This document shows, in pieces, positions 22,949-31,457 of a DNA stretch of 41,565 bases (its first letter is position 1; each line of letters begins with the position of its first letter). A program made the translations under genes and the position numbers. Source of the DNA: Runella limosa DSM 17973 (GTDB taxonomy: Bacteria > Bacteroidota > Bacteroidia > Cytophagales > Spirosomataceae); the NCBI RefSeq assembly GCF_000482465.1, contig NZ_KI519427.1:1-41565 (forward strand). The letters run 5' to 3'. A model generated the notes under the pieces. It saw nothing but the letters and a program-made list of their open reading frames with translations, was not told the origin of the DNA and ran no database searches.

Positions 22949-23758
22949 TTACTTCCAAAAAGGCCAACGAAGCACGAAATGCTGTTTTGGTTGTTGTTGC
23001 CGAAAAAACACCAAACCTACCGCAAACAGGTCGATGGTCGCTGAAACGGAAGGGTGGGCTTTGATGTATTCCCAGGCTTGTTCCATTTCGGGCGACCAAT
23101 GAATGTCGTCAAAAACGAAGAGACTATCGTTGTGCGCTTTGGTAAGGCAGGTTTCAAAGTATCTTACTGTAGGTTCGTAGCGATGATTGGCGTCAAAAAA
23201 GACAAAATCAAGGCGTTGTGCGTTTTCAACGGCTTTGGGAAGTGTCTCGTCCAAATTCCCTACAACCGTCTGAATAGGCAGGGGGTGTTGAGGAGACAAT
23301 GCGCGGTTGGCCCAGGTCTTAAAATTTTGTTGCGCAACGCTTGCCGTTTCGGGGCAGCCTTCAAAGGTGGTAATTTGGGCTGAAAGATTGGCTTGCGCCA
23401 TATACAGAGTGGTAAGGCCAAGTGACGTGCCTAAATCAAAAATAGAATTATACTCAAAACGCTGAATGAGGCGATAGAACAACCGCGCCAATCGCGCCGA
23501 TTTTTTAGAATGCTGGGCAATGTCTTTTACTTGTCGGGTAGAGGAAGTATTGACCCGAGAACCTGCGCCATAATCAGTGATTTGGAGGGTTTCTTGGCTG
23601 TGAAGCATCGTTTGGCGAATGGCTTCAATTGGTTCAAAGGAAGCGGTTTTTGTATCTTGCTTGATGATTTGAAGGTACAAGTCAAATACAAAAGGTGAGT
23701 GAAGTCCATGCTCATCTTGAGCTTTCAAAAAGTAGTTGAAAAGCGAACGTAATTGCAA
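22949..23758 (-). CDS. Class I SAM-dependent methyltransferase
   Basis: A 269-residue Rossmann-fold methyltransferase. Motif I is SIFDLGTSLGLTTLYMA (105-121), the acidic residue after strand 2 is in ITTFEGCPETA (129-139), and LDFVFFDANHRYEP is the motif IV region, with DDIHWSPEM resembling O-methyltransferase family active sites. The N-terminus (FNYFLKAQDEHGLHSPFVFD) is the conserved opening of a Bacteroidota-specific group. The start appears to be TTG at 23758; no ATG precedes the conserved region. The target (small molecule or protein) cannot be told. It is followed on the same strand by nothing and preceded upstream by apaG with a 28-bp gap, so the two may be co-transcribed. Confidence 0.85.
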   Translation of the reverse strand: MQLRSLFNYFLKAQDEHGLHSPFVFDLYLQIIKQDTKTASFEPIEAIRQTMLHSQETLQITDYGAGSRVNTSSTRQVKDIAQHSKKSARLARLFYRLIQRFEYNSIFDLGTSLGLTTLYMAQANLSAQITTFEGCPETASVAQQNFKTWANRALSPQHPLPIQTVVGNLDETLPKAVENAQRLDFVFFDANHRYEPTVRYFETCLTKAHNDSLFVFDDIHWSPEMEQAWEYIKAHPSVSATIDLFAVGLVFFRQQQPKQHFVLRWPFWK

Positions 23759-23786
23759 AATAGGGTAATTAGGTAAGAAGTTTTCT

Positions 23787-24173
23787 TTAATTCAAACGAT
23801 AGGGCGCAATCATGGTAAATTCTGGAATGGCTACGTTAAACTGCTTGCCATCGACAAGGCGTTCCATTAAATAAGTGCCTACCATTTTACCAATGCTGGT
23901 ACGAAGATTACAACCTGATACGTATTCGTGAATTTCGCCAGGTTCGAGCGTGGGCTGTTGACCCACTACGCCTTCCCCTTCTACTTCGCGGATGGTGCCA
24001 TTGGAATCAAAAATATGCCAATGCCTACGTAAAAGCTGAACCGTATGCTCGCTGTGGTTCTCGATGGTAATGCGATACGTAAACACAAAATGGGCTTGCG
24101 CTGGGCTCGAATACTCGGGCTGATACTGCGTCATGACGCTTACTCTCACACCTTCTGTTATCGCTGATGTCAT
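23787..24173 (-). CDS. apaG: ApaG domain protein
   Basis: A 128-residue protein starting at the ATG for MTSAITEGVRVSVMTQY; the longer open frame upstream crosses the divergent promoter region and is rejected. The single ApaG domain has the signature VVGQQPTLEPGEIHEYVSGC, then TSIGKMVGTYLM, as in bacterial ApaG (Fn3-like fold). ApaG has been linked to Co/Mg tolerance in enterobacteria, but its biochemical role is unsettled. Its divergent neighbour is ung. Confidence 0.93.
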   Translation of the reverse strand: MTSAITEGVRVSVMTQYQPEYSSPAQAHFVFTYRITIENHSEHTVQLLRRHWHIFDSNGTIREVEGEGVVGQQPTLEPGEIHEYVSGCNLRTSIGKMVGTYLMERLVDGKQFNVAIPEFTMIAPYRLN

Positions 24174-24191
24174 GGTTGTTTGATACTTTCC

Positions 24192-24199
24192 TAACTTTG
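24192..24199 (+). promoter_or_regulatory. Candidate -7 promoter box (TAACTTTG) for ung
   Basis: An exact TAnnTTTG match in the 84-bp divergent apaG/ung region, 58 bp before the ung ATG. No clear -33 partner. Confidence 0.4.
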
Positions 24200-24257
24200 T
24201 AACCAAAATTAGGTCGTTGTAGTTGAAAAACCAATAGTTGACGCAAAAATTAGAAAA

Positions 24258-24923
24258 ATGGACGTTAAAATCGACGCTTCGTGGAAAGCTCATTTGCAAT
24301 CAGAATTTGAGCAACCGTATTTTACTGATTTGGTGACATTTGTACGAAATGAATACCAAACGCAACAAGTGTATCCGCCTGGGAAACTGATGTTTAATGC
24401 GTTCGACAAGTGCCCGTTTGACAACACAAAAGTGGTGATTTTGGGACAAGACCCTTACCACGGGCGCGGACAAGCCAATGGATTATGCTTTTCGGTCAAC
24501 GACGGTGTTACCAAACCACCATCGCTCATTAATATTTTCAAAGAAATTCAGGAAGACCTTGGGCAGCCTTTCCCTGTGTCGGGCAACTTGGAACGTTGGG
24601 CCGAGCAAGGTGTGTTGTTACTCAACTCCACCCTCACCGTACGAGAAGCAAGCCCAGGCTCACACCAAGGGCGTGGTTGGGAGCGTTTTACGGATGCCGT
24701 AATTAAATGTATTAACGACCAAAAGGAAGGCGTTGTATTTATGCTTTGGGGGCGGTATGCGCAGGACAAGGGTAAGATTATCGACCCCAAACGCCATTTT
24801 GTGCTGAAGGCCAAACACCCTTCGCCGATGTCGGCCAACAGTGGAGGGTGGTTCGGAACCAAACATTTTAGCCAAGCCAACAACTACCTTCGCGGGCGAG
24901 GATTGGAAGAAATTGTTTGGTAA
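24258..24923 (+). CDS. ung: Uracil-DNA glycosylase (family 1)
   Basis: A 221-residue base-excision repair enzyme that removes uracil from DNA. The water-activating motif GQDPYHG has Asp65, the uracil-binding LLNSTLTV is at 120-127, and the DNA-intercalating loop HPSPMSANSG begins with catalytic His187. Length and N-terminus are standard for family 1 Ung. Transcribed divergently from apaG and convergent with mlaE; a 9-bp hairpin follows the stop codon by 12 bp. Confidence 0.97.
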   Translation: MDVKIDASWKAHLQSEFEQPYFTDLVTFVRNEYQTQQVYPPGKLMFNAFDKCPFDNTKVVILGQDPYHGRGQANGLCFSVNDGVTKPPSLINIFKEIQEDLGQPFPVSGNLERWAEQGVLLLNSTLTVREASPGSHQGRGWERFTDAVIKCINDQKEGVVFMLWGRYAQDKGKIIDPKRHFVLKAKHPSPMSANSGGWFGTKHFSQANNYLRGRGLEEIVW

Positions 24924-24935
24924 AGGAGGAAAAAG

Positions 24936-24957
24936 GTTGGGTTGTGAGCAACCCAAC
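24936..24957. repeat. TGAG-loop hairpin between ung and mlaE
   Basis: A perfect 9-bp stem GTTGGGTTG (24936-24944) / CAACCCAAC (24949-24957) closes on the loop TGAG. It lies in the 39-bp gap between two convergent genes, so it may act as a shared terminator, although no long T-run follows. It belongs to the dispersed TGAG hairpin family. Confidence 0.7.
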
Positions 24958-24962
24958 ACACC

Positions 24963-25694
24963 CTACAAAAGTAAGAGTTGGGCGAGCAAATAATCGGCAA
25001 TCAAAACCGCAATACAGCTATTGGTCACAGCGGCGGTAGAGGCTTGGCCTACTTCGAGTGCTCCGCCTTGGGTAAAAAAGCCTTTGAAAGAAGAAATAGA
25101 CGTAATCAAAAAGGCAAAAAAGACCGATTTGATGATGGCAAAAGGAATGTTGAACGTACGGAAATCGAAACGTAAACCACGAATATAATCTTCGGGGGTA
25201 ATTACGCCCGTTGCTACGCCTGCCACGTATCCTCCAAAGATGGAGAGAAAACCCGAAAGGATGACCAACATGGGAAACATGACGATGGCCGCTACGATTT
25301 TGGGGAGAACCAAGTACGAAATGGAGTTGATTCCCATTACTTCAAGGGCGTCGATTTGCTCCGTAATACGCATGGTACCCAGTCCACCTGCAATGTGAGA
25401 GCCTACTTTTCCTGAAAGTACGATACACGTAATTGTGGGGGCGAATTCCAAAATACTACTGTCGCGCACAATGAGCGAAATGATATAATTGGGAACAAAA
25501 GGGCTTACTAAGTTGTCGGCCGTTTGGACGCAGGTTACTGCCCCCAAAAAGGTCGCCACGATTGCCACGATAAAGACGGAATTGATACCAATCTCAATAC
25601 ATTCGTCGAGCACCAACTTTACATAGACCCGAAACTTCTCACGGTTTCGTAGCAAAGACCCTAAAAAAATAAAATACCTTCCTAACGTTTTCAT
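24963..25694 (-). CDS. mlaE: MlaE-family ABC transporter permease
   Basis: A 243-residue inner-membrane permease of the MlaE/YrbE family, which moves phospholipids between inner and outer membranes. Typical features are the amphipathic N-terminus (GRYFIFLGSLLRNREKFRVY), five to six hydrophobic segments, and the core LEFAPTITCIVLSGKVGSHI and GTMRITEQIDALEVMGI, the EQxDAL-type coupling motif that contacts the ATPase. The usual ATPase (MlaF) gene would be expected downstream on the minus strand, but the gene here faces ung instead, so the partner must be elsewhere. pdhA lies upstream on the same strand, 85 bp away. Confidence 0.93.
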   Translation of the reverse strand: MKTLGRYFIFLGSLLRNREKFRVYVKLVLDECIEIGINSVFIVAIVATFLGAVTCVQTADNLVSPFVPNYIISLIVRDSSILEFAPTITCIVLSGKVGSHIAGGLGTMRITEQIDALEVMGINSISYLVLPKIVAAIVMFPMLVILSGFLSIFGGYVAGVATGVITPEDYIRGLRFDFRTFNIPFAIIKSVFFAFLITSISSFKGFFTQGGALEVGQASTAAVTNSCIAVLIADYLLAQLLLL

Positions 25695-25706
25695 GGTTTT
25701 TGAGAC

Positions 25707-25778
25707 AGTCGATAGTTTATGGTCGATAGTCCACAGTAATTTTACTATCGACCATCGACTGTGGACTATCGACTATCG
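25707..25778. repeat. GTCGATAGT/ACTATCGAC word-repeat hairpin
   Basis: GTCGATAGT occurs at 25708-25716 and 25722-25730; its inverse ACTATCGAC occurs at 25744-25752 and 25765-25773, with a partial copy ending at 25778. GTCGATAGTCCACAG (25722-25736) pairs perfectly with 25759-25773, giving a 15-bp stem. It sits between the pdhA stop and the mlaE start and could act as a terminator-like or spacer element. Confidence 0.65.
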
Positions 25779-25779
25779 G

Positions 25780-26799
25780 CTAATCAACAATAAACGGATA
25801 ATCAGGTTCTACGTACATATCCGTAAAGATTTCAGATGGATCTGGCCACGGAGACTCTTCCGCGAATTTTACAGATTCTTCCACAATTTGTTTGATTTTT
25901 GCATCAATCGCAGCAAGATCTTCTTCAGTTGCGATGCCATTTGTCAAAATGCGGTCTTTCGTCATTTCGATTGGGTCACGCTTTTTGTACTCTTCTACCT
26001 CCTCTTTGGTACGGTATTTTTGGGGGTCAGACATAGAGTGACCACGGTAACGGTACGTTTTGAATTCGAGGAAAGTAGGGCCATCGCCACGGCGAGCGCG
26101 TTCAGCGGCACGGCTAACGGCATCGTGTACAGCTTCTACATCCATGCCGTCCACGGGTTCTGATGGCATATCGTAACCTTCTCCAATGGTATATAAATCG
26201 GTCACGTTAGAAGTACGATTAACTGACGTACCCATGGCGTATCCGTTGTTTTCAACGACGAAAATCACGGGGAGTTTCCACGTCATTGCCATGTTAAAGG
26301 CTTCGTGTAGTGCACCTTGGCGAACGGCTCCGTCACCAAAAAAGCACATACAGAGGTTTGATGTCTTGTTGTATTTTTCCGCAAAAGCAATACCAGCACC
26401 TAGTGGAATTTGCGCTCCTACGATACCATGGCCGCCAATAAAATTGTGCTCTTTGTCAAAAATGTGCATTGAGCCGCCTTTTCCTTTGGTGGTACCAGTT
26501 GCTTTTCCGTACAACTCGGCCATGATGGCTTTAGGTTCTGTACCTAGCGCCAATGGGAAGCCGTGGTCGCGGTAAGCTGTAATCCACTTGTCGTCTTTGG
26601 TAAGGGCACTGACACTTCCTGACGAGCAGGCTTCCTGACCAATATAAAGGTGACAAAAACCACGTATTTTTTGTTGCCCATAGAGTTGTCCTGCTTTTTC
26701 TTCAAACTTACGTTGAAGCAACATCGACTCATACCAATACATGTATCTCTCTTTGGGATGGGTTATTTTAGCTGGGGTTGCTTTGGTTTTGGTTGCCAT
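25780..26799 (-). CDS. pdhA: Pyruvate dehydrogenase E1 component, alpha subunit
   Basis: A 339-residue thiamine-diphosphate-binding subunit of the heterotetrameric E1 enzyme, which decarboxylates pyruvate to feed acetyl-CoA synthesis. The thiamine-diphosphate motif GDGAVRQGALHEAFNMA is followed about 30 residues later by ENNGYAMGT. GGSMHIFDKEHNFIGGHGIV is the family substrate-site signature, and TYRYRGHSMSDPQKYR is the regulatory loop region. The beta subunit and E2/E3 are not adjacent, as is common in Bacteroidota. It diverges from recF with 95 bp between starts. Confidence 0.93.
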   Translation of the reverse strand: MATKTKATPAKITHPKERYMYWYESMLLQRKFEEKAGQLYGQQKIRGFCHLYIGQEACSSGSVSALTKDDKWITAYRDHGFPLALGTEPKAIMAELYGKATGTTKGKGGSMHIFDKEHNFIGGHGIVGAQIPLGAGIAFAEKYNKTSNLCMCFFGDGAVRQGALHEAFNMAMTWKLPVIFVVENNGYAMGTSVNRTSNVTDLYTIGEGYDMPSEPVDGMDVEAVHDAVSRAAERARRGDGPTFLEFKTYRYRGHSMSDPQKYRTKEEVEEYKKRDPIEMTKDRILTNGIATEEDLAAIDAKIKQIVEESVKFAEESPWPDPSEIFTDMYVEPDYPFIVD

Positions 26800-26857
26800 T
26801 TTTTACAATAAATAAGGTTTTCTGGTCAAACAATGAACGGTGAACTGTTGACTGTTC

Positions 26858-26865
26858 TATCTTTG
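26858..26865 (+). promoter_or_regulatory. Candidate -7 promoter box (TATCTTTG) for recF
   Basis: An exact TAnnTTTG match 29 bp before the recF ATG. It directly follows a short word-like phrase (GAACGGTGAACTGTTGACTG) of the kind seen elsewhere in this window. Confidence 0.45.
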
Positions 26866-26894
26866 CCACGCGAAATTAAGCATAAAACCATTCA

Positions 26895-27992
26895 ATGCCA
26901 CAGCTATACCTAGAAAAACTCCAACTTATGGGATTTAAAAACTACGAAGAGGGACGTTTTGAGTTTAGTCGTTCCCTTAACTGTATCGTGGGGGAAAACG
27001 GTAGTGGCAAAACCAATTTGCTCGATGCTATTTATTGGTTGGGGCTGACCAAAAGCGCGTTTCAGGTGCAAGATGCTTTTAGCATTCAGCACGAAGCTGA
27101 TTTTATGATGGTCGATGGGGTGTTTTGGAAAGATTATAAAACTACGCAGATTACGTGCAGTTTGCAGCGTGGTCAGCGAAAAGTAATCTTGTCAGATAAA
27201 AAGCCGTATGAGCGTATCAGCGACCATATTGGGCTGTATCCCGTGGTGTTGGTAGCGCCCAATGATACTGATTTAGTCCGCGACGGGAGCGAAGAACGAC
27301 GCCGTTTTTTTGACGGGGTATTGTCGCAGCTTGATCAACACTATCTCCAAGATTTACTTCAATACAATAAATTATTGGCGCAGCGAAACGGGGTTTTGAA
27401 GATTTTTTATGACCGCCGCTACGTGGACGATGACTTGTTAGATACTTACGACGAGCCACTCGTTGCTCTTGCTAATCGAATTTTTGAACGACGTCAGCGA
27501 TTTTTAGAGGGTTTTGAACCTTTGGTGCAGCATTATTATTCGTTTTTGGGAGAGGGGCGAGAGGCGGTAACGATTAAGTATGAATCAGAAGTTGAAAACC
27601 TCGATTTTCGTGATCATTTTAGGGAGCACAGATCGCGCGACTTGAACGCCCAACGTACCCTAATGGGTATCCATAAAGATGATTTTGGTTTTGAAATGGA
27701 CGGGGTCGCACTGCGGAAATTTGGTTCTCAAGGACAACAAAAGTCGTTTGTGTTGGCCCTGAAATTGGCGCAATTTGACCTGATTTCGATTGAAAAAGAA
27801 ATGAAACCGTTGTTGTTGCTGGATGATATTTTTGATAAACTCGACGACCGTCGCATTCAAAAACTGATTCATCTCATTGAAAAAGATACCTTTGGGCAAG
27901 TTTTTTTGACCGATGCCCGTCCTGACCGAACGCGTGAATTGTTGAAAGATACCGCAATGGAAGTGCGTTATTTTGTGTCAGATGCTAAATAA
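26895..27992 (+). CDS. recF: DNA replication and repair protein RecF
   Basis: A 365-residue SMC-like ATPase that, with RecO and RecR, loads RecA onto gapped DNA. Walker A is GENGSGKT (33-40) in the RecF opening LQLMGFKNYEEGRFEF, the signature motif is GSQGQQKSFVLALKLAQF (about 276-293), and Walker B is PLLLLDDIFDKLDDRR (about 309-324). Length is typical. It is followed 39 bp later by a VF530-family gene on the same strand, possibly co-transcribed. It is not next to dnaA/dnaN, as it would be in Proteobacteria or Firmicutes. Confidence 0.97.
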   Translation: MPQLYLEKLQLMGFKNYEEGRFEFSRSLNCIVGENGSGKTNLLDAIYWLGLTKSAFQVQDAFSIQHEADFMMVDGVFWKDYKTTQITCSLQRGQRKVILSDKKPYERISDHIGLYPVVLVAPNDTDLVRDGSEERRRFFDGVLSQLDQHYLQDLLQYNKLLAQRNGVLKIFYDRRYVDDDLLDTYDEPLVALANRIFERRQRFLEGFEPLVQHYYSFLGEGREAVTIKYESEVENLDFRDHFREHRSRDLNAQRTLMGIHKDDFGFEMDGVALRKFGSQGQQKSFVLALKLAQFDLISIEKEMKPLLLLDDIFDKLDDRRIQKLIHLIEKDTFGQVFLTDARPDRTRELLKDTAMEVRYFVSDAK

Positions 27993-28031
27993 TTAACTGA
28001 TTTTTGAAGAAACAATAACCTTAAAGTATGT

Positions 28032-28256
28032 ATGAATAATCCGCAAGCCAATAATCCGTTACACGGCGTAACCCTTGAAATGATGTTGCATCATTTGGTG
28101 GCACATTATGGGTGGGAAACTATGGCCGAATACGTCAACATCCGCTGCTTTCAATTTGACCCAAGTATCAAATCAAGCCTAGCATTCCTTCGTAAAACTC
28201 CGTGGGCTAGGCAAAAAGTAGAAACGCTCTATTTGATGAGTTTGGACGAAAAGTAA
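28032..28256 (+). CDS. VF530 family (DUF2132) small protein
   Basis: A 74-residue cytoplasmic protein. [20 protein letters not shown] and [20 protein letters not shown] are the conserved halves of the VF530/DUF2132 family, a small helical fold with structural likeness to DNA-binding domains; function is not established. It lies just after recF and ends 17 bp from the convergent ABC exporter gene. Confidence 0.9.
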   Translation: MNNPQANNPLHGVTLEMMLHHLVAHYGWETMAEYVNIRCFQFDPSIKSSLAFLRKTPWARQKVETLYLMSLDEK

Positions 28257-28273
28257 GCAAGGTTTGGCGTGTT

Positions 28274-30055
28274 TTACACTTCTTCGCCTTGCAACTGCTT
28301 GTCGTATAATTCTTTATAAGGGCCGTTTCGTTCGAGAAGCTCGGTGTGCGTGCCTTGTTCGATGATTTCGCCGTCGTTTAAGACCACGATGAAATCGGCG
28401 AGTTTGGCCGACGACACGCGGTGAGAAATAATCACCGACGTACGGTCTTGCATGATGCGTTGGAGGTTGCTCAAAATCGTGTTTTCGGTTTGCGTATCTA
28501 CGGCAGAAAGGCAATCGTCCAAAATCAGTATCTTAGGGTCGCGGGCAATAGCGCGCGCAATCGAAAGTCGCTGTTTTTGACCTCCTGACAGCGTGATGCC
28601 GCGCTCACCCACCTTCGTATCAAAACCTTCGGGGAAATCAATGATATTGGCGTACAAATCAGCGTCTTTGGCCGCTTGTTCAATTTTAGAAAATGGCAAG
28701 CCTGTTGTTCCAAACGCTACGTTTTGAGCAATAGAATCTGAAAACAAAAAGACGTCTTGGGGCACGTAGCCCGTTTGGCTTCGGAGCGATTGAAGGTTAT
28801 ACTCTTTGAGAGGAACACCATCAATCAAAATCTGCCCTTCGGTAGGGTCGTACAAACGTGTAAGAAGGCTGGCTACGGTACTTTTCCCCGAACCTGTTGT
28901 TCCCAAAATAGCTACCGTTTCCCCCGCTTTCACGCTTAGATTAAATTGCTTGATGGCTTTGATGCCCGTGTCGGGATAAACAAACGAAACATTGTCAAAA
29001 CGGATGGCGCCTTGAATCTCGCGTACTGTATTTTTCTCCGAAACAATGTCAGTTTTGGTGGTCAAAAACTCATTGATACGTACCTGCGACGCCGCCGCTC
29101 GCTGGGTTTGGCTGGTTGTCCAGCCGAGGGCCATCACGGGCCATGTCAGCATACTTACGTACAAAATAAACTCAGTGATGTTGCCAGGGGTGAGCCGTCC
29201 TGCCATGATTTCCTGCCCACCAATATAGACGACCAAAATATTACTCAAGCCTACCAACACAACAATAAAGGGATAAAAAAGCGAATCGACGAGCGTTAAT
29301 CCAAGCGATTTGTTGCGATAATCGTTACTTTGATTGATAAAATGGCGAAGTTGTTCCCGTTCCCGAACGAAGGCTTTGACCACCCGAATCCCTGAAAATG
29401 ATTCTTGCACAAACGTCGAAACCGATGAAAGCTGTGCTTGCAATGCCTCTGAGCGTTTCATGATGATGTTGTTGACGTAATAAATACTCAACGACAAGAC
29501 AGGCAACGGCAGCAAAACGTAAAAAGTCAGTTTGGCGTTGACCGATACCATGTAGCTAATCACCAAAATAAACAGCGTTATGAGGTTGATGCCGTACATA
29601 ATCGACGGCCCTACGTACATCCGCACCTTGCTGACATCTTCTGAAATCCGCGCCATGAGGTCGCCTGTGTTGTGGCGTCGATAAAAACTCAGCGGCAGGG
29701 TTTGGTAATGCGTATAAATTTCGTTCTTGAGGTCAAATTCGATGTGCCGCGACATCACAATGAGGGTTTGCCGCACCATAAACAAGAAAACCCCTTTCAG
29801 CAGCGCCATGGCCAAAATCAGCATCCCGTACAATAAGATACTGAAGGCAAAAATGTCGTAAAAACTGGACTGAATTTTGGAGCCTTCAAACAAAAAATAG
29901 ACGTCGAGGGTATCTTTTACCAAGTCGAGGGCATAGCGTACCAATTGGGCAGGAATGATGCCAAAAAGGTTGGAAATAATGGTGAAAAGTGTTCCAAGAA
30001 TAAGGTACCACTTGTATTTGACGAGATATTTGTTGAGGTGGGCAAGTGCTTTCAA
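28274..30055 (-). CDS. ABC transporter, fused permease/ATPase (MsbA-like exporter)
   Basis: A 593-residue half-transporter. The N-terminal part has six hydrophobic segments (first at WYLILGTLFTIISNLFGIIP) forming a type IV exporter membrane domain to about residue 320. The ATPase domain has Walker A GTTGSGKST (about 383), Q-loop LRSQTGYVPQDVFLFSD, signature LSGGQKQRLSIARA (about 490), Walker B ILILDDCLSAVD and H-loop VIISHRVSS. It should export lipids or hydrophobic compounds as a dimer. The start is TTG at 30055; an in-frame stop lies six codons upstream and no ATG precedes the conserved N-terminus. Confidence 0.93.
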   Translation of the reverse strand: MKALAHLNKYLVKYKWYLILGTLFTIISNLFGIIPAQLVRYALDLVKDTLDVYFLFEGSKIQSSFYDIFAFSILLYGMLILAMALLKGVFLFMVRQTLIVMSRHIEFDLKNEIYTHYQTLPLSFYRRHNTGDLMARISEDVSKVRMYVGPSIMYGINLITLFILVISYMVSVNAKLTFYVLLPLPVLSLSIYYVNNIIMKRSEALQAQLSSVSTFVQESFSGIRVVKAFVREREQLRHFINQSNDYRNKSLGLTLVDSLFYPFIVVLVGLSNILVVYIGGQEIMAGRLTPGNITEFILYVSMLTWPVMALGWTTSQTQRAAASQVRINEFLTTKTDIVSEKNTVREIQGAIRFDNVSFVYPDTGIKAIKQFNLSVKAGETVAILGTTGSGKSTVASLLTRLYDPTEGQILIDGVPLKEYNLQSLRSQTGYVPQDVFLFSDSIAQNVAFGTTGLPFSKIEQAAKDADLYANIIDFPEGFDTKVGERGITLSGGQKQRLSIARAIARDPKILILDDCLSAVDTQTENTILSNLQRIMQDRTSVIISHRVSSAKLADFIVVLNDGEIIEQGTHTELLERNGPYKELYDKQLQGEEV

Positions 30056-30162
30056 AGGCGCGCGAATTGGTTACGTTTGCTGTTTGGTATGATGGTCTAA
30101 CACTATTTTTACGGAAAACGTTTAATTCGTTGGGAGGATTAAGGCTTTAAAGACCTTTTAGC

Positions 30163-30170
30163 TATTTTTG
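30163..30170 (+). promoter_or_regulatory. Candidate -7 promoter box (TATTTTTG) for the ATPase/DUF4276 operon
   Basis: An exact TAnnTTTG match 28 bp before the ATG at 30198, within an AT-rich 142-bp divergent region shared with the ABC exporter gene. Confidence 0.5.
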
Positions 30171-30197
30171 TGATAAATAATAATAAATTCTTTGCGC

Positions 30198-31457
30198 ATG
30201 ATTAAAAGTATTGAGGTAGAAAATTTCTTTGGTACAAGAACTTCCCAGAAGGTTTGTCTTAATGCAGGAATTAACCTTCTGGTAGGTATTAATGGGAGCG
30301 GGAAATCAAATTTCATCAAAGCATTTACCTTACTCAATAATGCCATAAGGAAGAAAAATGGATTTCAAGAGACATTTAATTTGTGGGGAGGATTCAATTC
30401 GGTAGCTAACTTTTCTCAAGAAGCGTCCAAACAAATTAGGATGGTTTTTGAGTTTGATAAAACATACCTCAATTCAGTAATAGAAGATAAAAAGGGGTTC
30501 GCTTTCCCGAATAACCCATTTTATGAAATTGTAATTCACAGCTTGGGGAACGATTCTTCTTATTTTATTTCTGAAAAGCTATACAATGAAGGGGTAGGAG
30601 GAAAACGCCCATTTGTCTATTTAGACATGCAAAATGGAAAAGGGTTTATCTCTGAAAGAAAAGATGGAAAAAGTAGGCTGGTTTGGAAAGAAACGGATAC
30701 AATACAGATAGAATACAAGGAAGTAGGGGGCGTTTTTGATGATAAAGAATTGGTACTTAGTCAGGTAGGAACCGATACACTACGCTTTTTTCCTCTGTTT
30801 TTAATTCGTAAGGCTATCGAAGACCTAGATGTTTATACTTATTTTGATGTGACATTGAATAGTCGAGCTCGTCAATGGAATAAAGATTTAGGCGAGGATA
30901 GACTACATGGTGATGCTAGTAATTTGTCGCTTGTTTTTCAGCGCCTTAACGCGAAATATCCGCTGGCTTTTGGAAAAATTCAAGAAGCTGTTACAAAGGT
31001 TAATCCTTATTTTAAAAACATTACTTTTGATTATATAGGGGGCAATTTTCGGATTATTCTTACCGAAAAACAACTCATTCAGAATATTCCATTGGAAAGT
31101 ATTTCTGATGGGACATTGCGGTACTTGATTTTGTTAGCGATTATTTACAACCCGAGTGCTGGAAAACTGATTTGTTTTGATGAGCCAGAATTGGGGTTGC
31201 ATCCTGATATGATTAGTATTCTTGCTGAAACGTTGCGAGAAGGGGTAAAGTTAGGGAAGCAGTTTATTATTGCGACTCATTCGCCAATGCTATTAAATTG
31301 CTTTGAGTTAGATGATGTTTGGATTTTTGAAAAAGATGAGGCAAACCAAACATTAATAACCTCGAAATCGGAAGAAGATTTTGAAAACTGGTTCGAAGAG
31401 TTTTTACCTGGTAAATTGTGGTTGAGTGGTTTGTTAGGAGGCAGACGCTGGGGGTAG
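30198..31457 (+). CDS. AAA family ATPase (ABC/RecF-like, AAA_15/AAA_21), probable defence module subunit
   Basis: A 419-residue ABC-type ATPase. The ATG at 30198 (MIKSIEVENFFG) is preferred over the in-frame TTG at 30192. Walker A is GINGSGKSN (30-38), the signature-like motif is ESISDGTLRYLILL (about 301-314), and Walker B plus D-loop is CFDEPELGLHPD (about 326-337), followed by IIATHSPMLLNCF with the switch His. No nuclease domain is fused. The next gene starts on the base after the TAG, so they are tightly coupled. Similar ATPases pair with TOPRIM-like effectors in PARIS, AbiL and OLD-type phage-defence systems; that link is inferred. The two genes are visibly more A/T-rich than their neighbours, in keeping with lateral acquisition. 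Confidence 0.82.
   Translation: MIKSIEVENFFGTRTSQKVCLNAGINLLVGINGSGKSNFIKAFTLLNNAIRKKNGFQETFNLWGGFNSVANFSQEASKQIRMVFEFDKTYLNSVIEDKKGFAFPNNPFYEIVIHSLGNDSSYFISEKLYNEGVGGKRPFVYLDMQNGKGFISERKDGKSRLVWKETDTIQIEYKEVGGVFDDKELVLSQVGTDTLRFFPLFLIRKAIEDLDVYTYFDVTLNSRARQWNKDLGEDRLHGDASNLSLVFQRLNAKYPLAFGKIQEAVTKVNPYFKNITFDYIGGNFRIILTEKQLIQNIPLESISDGTLRYLILLAIIYNPSAGKLICFDEPELGLHPDMISILAETLREGVKLGKQFIIATHSPMLLNCFELDDVWIFEKDEANQTLITSKSEEDFENWFEEFLPGKLWLSGLLGGRRWG

Noticed and set aside
23787-24299. Longer 170-residue ApaG reading
   Set aside because: The extra N-terminal 42 residues are not ApaG-like and cross the ung promoter region; the ATG at 24173 fits the family.
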